The notes under the pieces were generated by a model. That model ran no database searches, was not told where the DNA came from, and worked only from the letters and a program-made list of their open reading frames with translations. Positions 7,576-13,110 of a stretch of DNA of 16,044 nt are shown here, in pieces. Positions within the stretch are counted from its first letter, which is position 1, and each line of letters starts with the position of its first letter. Made by a program: the position numbers and the translations under genes. The stretch comes from CAZTDD01 sp964612675 (GTDB lineage Bacteria > Hinthialibacterota > Hinthialibacteria > Hinthialibacterales > JAKPRU01): positions 1-16,044 of the forward strand of contig CAZTDD010000147.1 in NCBI GenBank assembly GCA_964612675.1, in the 5' to 3' direction.

Positions 7576-7630
7576 GCGGAGTGCTGGCCCCGCGGACAGT
7601 GAGTCGTGTCCTGAGTGAGAATGGGGTGTC

Positions 7631-8020
7631 CTAAAGATTATCTGAAGACTCTGTGATCTCGCGGACTTTCGCGATCAGGTCGCTTCGTTCGAACGGTTTT
7701 TCGAGGAAGACGATGCGCCTTTCGCCGAAAATCTCTTTGTCAAACGGCATTTTCATATGGGCGGTGGTCAGGATCACCGGGGTTTTTCGGGCTCGCGGAG
7801 ACTCGTTGAGGGATTTGAGGACCTCGGTTCCATCAAGATCGGGTAAGTTGAAATCCAGGATAATCAAGCCAAAATCTTCCGAGTCAGCTCGGCGAATGCC
7901 GTCCTCTCCGCTCGAGGCCCGATCCACTTTGAAGTTCTGTATTTGCAGGATCTTCTCGATTAAACGTGCGATAAATCGATCGTCTTCAATGATGAGTACG
8001 CGTACCTTCTCTTCGTTCAT
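7631..8020 (-). CDS. Stand-alone response regulator receiver protein
   Basis: A 129-aa single-domain CheY-like receiver with no output domain. All key residues are present: acidic Glu12-Asp13-Asp14, phospho-acceptor Asp56 in LIILDFNLPD, switch Thr85 in VILTTAH, and Lys108 in FLEKPF. It would relay phosphate between a histidine kinase and a partner; no kinase gene is in the window. I chose ATG 8020: its ATGA overlaps the stop of the radical SAM gene, giving translational coupling, with no separate Shine-Dalgarno motif. The frame is open to 8104, but that leader overlaps the radical SAM gene and lies before the first beta strand. Confidence 0.92.
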   Translation of the reverse strand: MNEEKVRVLIIEDDRFIARLIEKILQIQNFKVDRASSGEDGIRRADSEDFGLIILDFNLPDLDGTEVLKSLNESPRARKTPVILTTAHMKMPFDKEIFGERRIVFLEKPFERSDLIAKVREITESSDNL

Positions 8021-8991
8021 GACATTGCGCCGGTGGTCGTTACGAGTCCGCCGCAGGAGGAGACCTCCCAAGGTGGCGGCGCGCCGATCTCTTTCCCTTG
8101 CCACGTGTCCCGCCGGACCAAGGCTTCATCAATCGCCGCAATAGTTCCAGCCCTGTCCAGGCACCAGCGTGGCGCGACCAGTACATCCTCGGGCGCGTCC
8201 GCAGACAGCCGTTGAAGACTAACATGAGGGGGAACGTGTTCCAAGAAATCCACGACCCGGTCTGCGTATTCCGTTTGCGAAAGCGTGGCGATTTCACCAC
8301 GCTTGTACTCTTCTTCCATGATTGTGTTCTTCATGATGTGGAGAAGATGAATCTTGAGACTCTGGTACGGGAAATCGTTGAGCCGACGGGCGGTCTCGAT
8401 CATATCCTCCCGCGATTCTCCGGGAAGGCCCAGGATAACATGCAAACAAACAAAGATCGGACGGGGAATGGTTAATCCCATCAGGCGCTCGAACGTCTCG
8501 TATGTATCGCATCGATTGATGCGTTCGAGTGTCCGGTTGTGAACGGTTTGCACACCGTACTCGATCCAGACATCCAAGTTCTCGGCATATCCCTCCAGAA
8601 GATCCAGCACTCGCGGGGATACACAATCCGGCCGCGTCCCGACCGACAATCCGATCACATCCGGGAATGACACCGCTTCGTCATATTTCTTTTTCAGAAC
8701 GTCCAAAGGGCCATAGGTGTTGGAGTACGGTTGGAAATAGGCGATGAATCGTTGTGCCTTATACCTTCGCCGCATGAAGGCCATGCCTTCTTCCATCTGT
8801 TCGCGGATGCTTCTTTGGGTTCGTCTTGTGTTGTAGCTGAAGCCTTCGTTGTTGCAGAATGTGCAGCCGCCTTGTCCTTTCGTTCCGTCGCGGTTCGGAC
8901 AGGTGAATCCGGCGTCCACGCACACCTTGTGCACGCGGCATCCATGCCGTTCCCGCAGCAATTCACCGAATGTCCGATAGCGCTTCTGCAT
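8017..8991 (-). CDS. yhcC: Radical SAM protein, YhcC/TIGR01212 family
   Basis: A 324-aa full-length member of the TIGR01212 (E. coli YhcC) family, with no firmly established reaction. The N-terminal VDAGFTCPNRDGTKGQGGC is a family signature. Cys31, Cys43 and Cys46 (CX11CX2C) bind the 4Fe-4S cluster that cleaves S-adenosylmethionine. Further motifs: YFQPYSNTYGP (85-95), GLSVGTRPDCV (114-124), WIEYGVQT (142-149), and HVILGLPGE. The ATG start directly follows the TAA of the upstream membrane glycosyltransferase gene, and the stop overlaps the receiver gene (ATGA). This places the three genes in one translationally linked unit. In E. coli yhcC also lies beside a two-component gene (arcB), which makes the receiver neighbour suggestive. 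Confidence 0.93.
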   Translation of the reverse strand: MQKRYRTFGELLRERHGCRVHKVCVDAGFTCPNRDGTKGQGGCTFCNNEGFSYNTRRTQRSIREQMEEGMAFMRRRYKAQRFIAYFQPYSNTYGPLDVLKKKYDEAVSFPDVIGLSVGTRPDCVSPRVLDLLEGYAENLDVWIEYGVQTVHNRTLERINRCDTYETFERLMGLTIPRPIFVCLHVILGLPGESREDMIETARRLNDFPYQSLKIHLLHIMKNTIMEEEYKRGEIATLSQTEYADRVVDFLEHVPPHVSLQRLSADAPEDVLVAPRWCLDRAGTIAAIDEALVRRDTWQGKEIGAPPPWEVSSCGGLVTTTGAMS

Positions 8992-10701
8992 TTATTCCAC
9001 GTTTCCTCGATAGCGATGGTACGACAAATACCCATACTGCGTATGAATTGTCGTATATTCGTATTCGGACTGAAATGACGGATGAGCCGCCAGTTCCCAT
9101 TGAGCGGGATAGGCGAAGAGCTCTTCCAGTTTCGCCTCCGAGTAGGGTTTTCGTTGAAAGAGTAGCATGGGGGCGATTTGCAGCAGCTGAGGCCGCCTCT
9201 GCATCACATAGGAAGCATCGCCTTTTTCATGCCCGGCGACCCCACCCCCGACCGGAACATCTCTCTGTGAAATATGGTGGTCATTGATCCCCAGGATGTC
9301 AATGGTCGGAAGCTCAGAGACATACGGAAGCGCTCCCGCTGTCGTCACCGCGATCAGCGTATCCGGCTCGACTCTCTCGCGCCATACACGCCCCACGTTG
9401 CCCCACGCTTTCGCCCACTCGACCTCGGAACGGTGGAATTGACCGCCGTTGTCGTAGGTGAAGGTCAGGGAAGCGTTCATCATGCCAAACACAATTGCGG
9501 CGAGTAGGGCAAAAGCGGAAATCGATTTCCGCGAGATCTGGGAATGGGACATTGCCCGCAGAACCGTGATCTCTCCGCAGGCACGGCGTAAAGCATCGGC
9601 GGTAAGGACGGAGAGAATGGGGACCAGAGGCACGCAGAACCGTCCCAGGGTGAAATGATCGCCGCCGCCCAAGACGACGATAAGCAAGTAGGCGACAGCG
9701 AAACCAAATGTGTACCGATATCGTCGCTCTTTCAACCCTCCGATGGCGGCCCCCAGCAGCGCAGCCGCCCAAAGAGGATGAGCCAGGAACACCTCCCATA
9801 CATAGACCAGTCCACGGAAAATTAGCTCCAGTCCGCCGAATCCGTGTTTTGCGTAGAAACTGTTCGGGAGCCATAATCCGTAAGTCCAGCGCCGCCAAAG
9901 AAGAAAGGTCAAATAAACGGTTACAAAAACTCCGACAAACAGACAGAGGTTTGCTGCTTTGTTTTTGTCGCGGCGGAATAGCTGTAGCACTCCGATATAG
10001 AGGAACGCGAGAATCCCTTCGGGGCGTGTGAGCGCTGCGGCTGTGACAAGTAACGACAATCCGATCCACTCTGTGATACTCCGGCACGGAATCAGCCAAA
10101 CAAGGAAGATGAGCGAGAAAAGGAGCGCTAAAAGCGGGGTCTCCAGACCCGAGAGCGACCATGCCCACCAGCCGGCATCCGTGACAAGCAGAATCGTTGC
10201 GAAAACAGCGCTAAGCCGACTCAGGGAAAGCTGAAGAGCGAGAAGGTACGTAACGGGTAAAGTCAAACCGATACACAAAACGCTCAGATAAAACGCTGTA
10301 GTCGGTGGATCGACACCGACCCGCGCCGCTGTGTGGAGCAAAAAGGTCCACAGAAAATTGGTGTAGCCTTCCACCCGCTCGTCCGCGTTGAAGAACGGCC
10401 CGATTCCCTCGGCCCAGTTTTTGGCGTAGCGCATGCTGATATACGCATCGTCGACGAAACCGAATCCCAGCCAGGAAGCAATGAAGGGGGTAGCGATGAA
10501 GGCGATTAACACCAAACTCAACGGGATGGCGAAGAGGTGACGCGGTACGAACCTACGAGGATTCAACCCCCTCTGTATCTCCCCCAATCTTTGGGGGAGA
10601 AAACGCGGCCGGACTCGGTTTGATTCAGTCTCTTTCTTTTTCCTCCCCCGAAGATCGGGGGAGGTGTAGGAGGGGGTTGAACTGATACGCACACCAAACA
10701 T
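8992..10701 (-). CDS. GT-C type multi-spanning membrane glycosyltransferase
   Basis: A 569-aa polytopic protein resembling GT-C fold (ArnT/PMT/GT39-like or arabinofuranosyltransferase-like) enzymes, which use lipid-linked sugar donors on the outer face of the membrane. The first membrane segment (about 57-77) is followed by FVDDAYISMRYAKNW (82-96), whose Asp-Asp is the expected catalytic or metal site, and by GYTNFLW (112-118). Roughly ten more hydrophobic segments follow, then a soluble C-terminal part (about 420-569) containing PTIDILGINDHHISQ. Acceptor and donor are unknown. I chose ATG 10701, with AAGGA 5 nt upstream; TTG 10731 is an alternative. Residues 8-47 are encoded by the 120-bp palindromic element at 10562-10681, so the native start may once have been different. 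Confidence 0.8.
   Translation of the reverse strand: MFGVRISSTPSYTSPDLRGRKKKETESNRVRPRFLPQRLGEIQRGLNPRRFVPRHLFAIPLSLVLIAFIATPFIASWLGFGFVDDAYISMRYAKNWAEGIGPFFNADERVEGYTNFLWTFLLHTAARVGVDPPTTAFYLSVLCIGLTLPVTYLLALQLSLSRLSAVFATILLVTDAGWWAWSLSGLETPLLALLFSLIFLVWLIPCRSITEWIGLSLLVTAAALTRPEGILAFLYIGVLQLFRRDKNKAANLCLFVGVFVTVYLTFLLWRRWTYGLWLPNSFYAKHGFGGLELIFRGLVYVWEVFLAHPLWAAALLGAAIGGLKERRYRYTFGFAVAYLLIVVLGGGDHFTLGRFCVPLVPILSVLTADALRRACGEITVLRAMSHSQISRKSISAFALLAAIVFGMMNASLTFTYDNGGQFHRSEVEWAKAWGNVGRVWRERVEPDTLIAVTTAGALPYVSELPTIDILGINDHHISQRDVPVGGGVAGHEKGDASYVMQRRPQLLQIAPMLLFQRKPYSEAKLEELFAYPAQWELAAHPSFQSEYEYTTIHTQYGYLSYHRYRGNVE
10562..10681. mobile_element. 120-bp palindromic MITE-like element
   Basis: The ends are inverted: ttcaaccccctc (10562-10573) against gagggggttgaa (10670-10681). 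The similarity continues through about 40 bp per arm. Each arm also holds its own hairpin: ctcccccaatctttgggggag (about 10579-10599) and ctcccccgaagatcgggggag (about 10642-10662). The middle, about 10602-10641, is unpaired. No open frame for a transposase and no clear target duplication are seen, so it would be non-autonomous. It is exactly 40 codons long and is read through in frame by the glycosyltransferase gene. Confidence 0.8.
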
Positions 10702-10751
10702 GACATCCTTTTGTGTCGCCGATCCAAGCAAGCGAACACGATCATTGTTTG

Positions 10752-12353
10752 TTACTTCATATCAACCGCTGAAACCGGTGAGGTGATGACGATTTTCGAG
10801 ACGGCCATAGGACCGTTGCGAACCGCAAGTCGAAAATCCGATCCGCCGTTTTGACGATTTACGAATCTCGCGTCGTGCAGCGGAAATCTCACCGTTCGCC
10901 ATTCTTCCGTTTCACGGCCCGGCACCACCTTGGCGTCTTTGTACGCGCCGCTCAATACGGCGCTGCGATCCCAGGAGTCGTACTGAAAAATGAAATTGGT
11001 GAATCGCTCGTCAAAATACGTGATTTCGACTTCAACCGGGCGTTTATCGTCGTAATAAAACGGATCTACAACGGAGAAATACATGTAGGTTGTTTGATCC
11101 GCGGAGGACAGCGCGCTCCGCCGGCCTTTGTACAGTGCGACGTGTACCGGTCCGTCCGGCACGCCACGTACCAGATGGACGCCTTGTTCTTGTTTGCCTT
11201 CTTCAAACGAAACCTGTACCGATTCGGCTCCAGCGTACTCTTTGCCTTCGTCTGAAGGCGGACGGGGCAGGGGATCGGGATGTTCGAGTTCGGGGGTTGT
11301 TTCCAGTGTTTCCCCTTCTTTGAACATGTCGACGAATTTCTTTGTCAGTTGAATGTATTGATCGCCGTATTCGACGGAACGGCAGATATCGGTCCCTTCG
11401 TGCATTTCGTTCCACGTTTCGACGAGTACGATGTTCGCATCGCTCTTGAGAACCTTGTCCCAGCCCCACGCGTAGAAATTCCCATCTTCACGATCGCGAA
11501 TCGGCGTGGATCGTCCCGGAACCGCTGAATCGTTGTAGCCCGGCCCGACACACGCGACACCGTGGAAATTCGGGCCGCCCAGGGCGGCACCCCAGCCGTA
11601 CGCGCTGTCCGTTTTTACGTTCCACGATGTTTCCCGAATGATATACGGACGGATGCCGAAGAAATCTCCTTCGAAATGTTCGTACACGTAGTCCATTGTG
11701 CTTTGGTCATGCGCGGCGGCGAAACCGGAACTGTAAAGAACGACAATGGGTCTGCCATCGACGGCGGCCCAGTGTTCCGGTTTGATCTGCGCGAAGAAAT
11801 CATGGATGGTTCGATAGAAAATGTCTTTTCCTTCGCGTGTGGTCAGGTCGGGTTTCGGCGGTGCGTCGACAACCTGGCGGATGCCCGATAGTAGGGTCGA
11901 GGTATCGTAAAACATGCCGATTTTCGGTGCCGATTTTCCGTCCCGCAGACGATTCTCGATCGCTCGTTGTAGCGGGCCGAGTCCTTTCACGCTGAACCAT
12001 GTGCCTTTTGCGAAATAATTGTCGACCGTACCCCAATAGACCGGCAGGATAAAATCAAGTCCGGCCTCGACGATGTCGGCCACTTCGCCCGCGTTCCAAG
12101 GCAGCGAATTATAGCTGACGGATTCCGGGTGAGGAAAATGATCCTGGAGCGCGTCGTCGGTTTGAGCGGCGTTGTCGAAGAAATGTTCGTCGGGGTATTC
12201 GTACCAATAGAAATAGTATGTGCCGACGATTTTCTCTTCGCTGGAAAAACTCTCGATGTCGTCCAGGGCCTGCCTGCTCCACGTGGGGCGGAATTCGGCG
12301 GATGCGGTCAGGCAGACCGTCAGGAGTGAAAGTGCGGTGATTGTGGGTTTCAT
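10752..12353 (-). CDS. Secreted GH99-like (DUF5010-type) glycoside hydrolase
   Basis: A 533-aa protein with a signal peptide (1-19, cleavage after ASA). The catalytic TIM-barrel-like region (about 40-345) carries VGTYYFYWYEYPDEHFF, LDFILPVYWG (99-108), KIGMFYD (144-150), GRPIVVLYSS (200-209), and VETWNEMHEGTDIC (311-324). The spacing of Glu316 and Glu319 matches the NEWHEG pair of GH99 endo-mannan hydrolases, which is established for that family; the substrate here is inferred only as an extracellular polysaccharide. Residues about 390-533 look like a beta-sandwich accessory domain. ATG 12353 has AAGGA 6 nt upstream. The open frame upstream to 12413 is translated repeat DNA and was rejected. 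The gene is followed 50 nt later by the membrane glycosyltransferase gene. Confidence 0.78.
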   Translation of the reverse strand: MKPTITALSLLTVCLTASAEFRPTWSRQALDDIESFSSEEKIVGTYYFYWYEYPDEHFFDNAAQTDDALQDHFPHPESVSYNSLPWNAGEVADIVEAGLDFILPVYWGTVDNYFAKGTWFSVKGLGPLQRAIENRLRDGKSAPKIGMFYDTSTLLSGIRQVVDAPPKPDLTTREGKDIFYRTIHDFFAQIKPEHWAAVDGRPIVVLYSSGFAAAHDQSTMDYVYEHFEGDFFGIRPYIIRETSWNVKTDSAYGWGAALGGPNFHGVACVGPGYNDSAVPGRSTPIRDREDGNFYAWGWDKVLKSDANIVLVETWNEMHEGTDICRSVEYGDQYIQLTKKFVDMFKEGETLETTPELEHPDPLPRPPSDEGKEYAGAESVQVSFEEGKQEQGVHLVRGVPDGPVHVALYKGRRSALSSADQTTYMYFSVVDPFYYDDKRPVEVEITYFDERFTNFIFQYDSWDRSAVLSGAYKDAKVVPGRETEEWRTVRFPLHDARFVNRQNGGSDFRLAVRNGPMAVSKIVITSPVSAVDMK

Positions 12354-12391
12354 TGTGATCCTTTCTTTTGGTCTGTCTTTGTGCTCGAAGA

Positions 12392-12496
12392 GATTGCCAC
12401 GCTTCGCTCGCAATGACGATTGTGGTACGGCGATTATTTACCACGCACCGCCCGTTCTACCTCGTCATCGCGAGGAGCGAAGCGACGTGGCGATCT
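12392..12496. repeat. Inverted pair of interspersed palindromic repeats
   Basis: Copy 12392-12419 (gattgccacgcttcgctcgc...) faces copy 12463-12496 (cgtcatcgcgaggagcgaag...). They are inverted and differ by a 6-nt gap plus substitutions, so the transcript could fold into a long stem with a loop of about 43 nt. The pair sits between the GIY-YIG nuclease stop and the hydrolase start. Its consensus (cgtcattgcgag...ggcaatct) is of a type seen in many bacterial genomes. Confidence 0.8.
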
Positions 12497-12510
12497 TATA
12501 CTTTCTCTTC

Positions 12511-12801
12511 TTAAAACAGGTTGTAGTATAGGTCTGTCCAGTTCGGATTCTCTTTCTCTATAAGTTCGGTCTTCTTTCGCCGCGAACCTTTTTTAATCTG
12601 TTTTTCTCTCGCGATGGCTACTCGGATATCTTCATATATCTCGAAGTAGACAAGTTTCTTTACGTTGTACTTCCTCGTGAATTCTCCCCCGAAACCCTCT
12701 TTGTGTTGCCCTACGCGTTTCAGCAAGTCGCTCGTGACACCCGTGTACAGTACGCGGTTTGCCTGATTCGTCATTATGTAGACGTATGATTGTTTGTGCA
12801 T
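12511..12801 (-). CDS. Small GIY-YIG nuclease domain protein
   Basis: A 96-aa stand-alone GIY-YIG domain of the YhbQ/UvrC-N-like group. Visible features: SYVYIMTN (5-12) for the GIY part, LYTGVT (18-23) for the YIG part, Arg29 and His33 in LLKRVGQH, metal-binding Glu67 in AREKQIKKGSRRKK (65-78), and the family ending NPNWTDLY (85-92). It is likely an active metal-dependent DNA nuclease; its cellular role is unknown. ATG 12801 has AGGA 5-6 nt upstream. The open frame extending to 12912 is repeat sequence and was rejected. Repeat copies end 14 nt after the stop and begin 11 nt before the start, so the gene is tightly bracketed by palindromic repeats. Confidence 0.88.
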   Translation of the reverse strand: MHKQSYVYIMTNQANRVLYTGVTSDLLKRVGQHKEGFGGEFTRKYNVKKLVYFEIYEDIRVAIAREKQIKKGSRRKKTELIEKENPNWTDLYYNLF

Positions 12802-12812
12802 ATCTGTCCTGA

Positions 12813-12879
12813 GATTGCCTCGCTCGCAAGACGACGCCTGTGAATCGTCATTCCGAGGAGCGGAGCGACGTGGGAATCT
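12813..12879. repeat. Two interspersed repeat copies upstream of the nuclease gene
   Basis: 12813-12834 is a shortened copy in one orientation. 12846-12879 is a 34-bp copy in the opposite orientation that agrees with 12463-12496 at 29 of 34 positions by eye. Confidence 0.75.
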
Positions 12880-12903
12880 CGCTGTTGGGACACACAACGA
12901 AGA

Positions 12904-12994
12904 GATGGCCACGCTTCGCTCGCCATGACGGCAACCGAGACCGCGTTTTCTTCCTCAAATCACCGGCTGTGCCGGTCCGGGGCTCACAATGACG
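12904..12994. repeat. Left copy of the 78-bp inverted repeat
   Basis: 12917-12994 aligns without gaps to the reverse complement of 15967-16044, with about 9 mismatches in 78 by eye. Its left end (12904-12930) is itself a copy of the shorter repeat seen at 12392-12419, so the 78-bp unit looks like a compound repeat with a shared middle (ttcttcctcaaatcaccggc). Confidence 0.85.
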
Positions 12995-12996
12995 AC

Positions 12997-13043
12997 TCGT
13001 AACAGTGTCTCTCTGACAGATCGTAACAGTGTCTCTCTGACAG
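12997..13043. repeat. Two tandem 24-bp repeats
   Basis: The 23-bp sequence starting tcgtaacagtgtctctctga occurs twice without mismatch, at 12997-13019 and 13021-13043, giving a 24-bp period. It lies 68-114 bp past the peptidase stop codon. Confidence 0.9.
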
Positions 13044-13110
13044 CGCACCATTTCTTGACAACCTTGCCGTAATCTCTTGCAACTTTCTCGCAACTTGTGC
13101 CGGCCTTCTC

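Larger units (their letters stand above)
7287..7630. other. Intergenic region with the yugP-like promoter and a repeat
   Basis: No convincing gene is visible in this 344-bp gap. It holds the promoter of the yugP-like gene (7323-7351) on the left, an AT-rich middle (about 7350-7500), and the perfect hairpin 7545-7575. Partial echoes of the hairpin core (ggctggtcc at about 7518 and gctggccc at about 7583) sit on either side of it. Confidence 0.6.
12802..13110. other. Repeat-filled intergenic region
   Basis: This 309-bp gap between the peptidase stop and the nuclease start has no supported gene. It is largely repeats: a partial copy at 12813-12834, a 34-bp copy at 12846-12879, the 78-bp unit at 12917-12994, and a 24-bp tandem pair at 12997-13043. 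Long open frames here are translated repeats. Confidence 0.7.

Noticed and set aside
8020..8104. N-terminal extension of the receiver protein to 8104
   Set aside because: It lies before the first receiver beta strand and overlaps the radical SAM gene; ATG 8020 gives a standard receiver length.
9314..10168. 284-codon open frame on the minus strand
   Set aside because: It lies inside the membrane glycosyltransferase gene in another frame and shows no domain pattern or membrane topology.
12802..12912. N-terminal extension of the GIY-YIG protein
   Set aside because: The 37 extra residues are encoded by interspersed repeats, and the domain is complete from ATG 12801.
12392..12994. Possible CRISPR array
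   Set aside because: The repeats are in both orientations, unequal in length and irregularly spaced, with no cas genes nearby.
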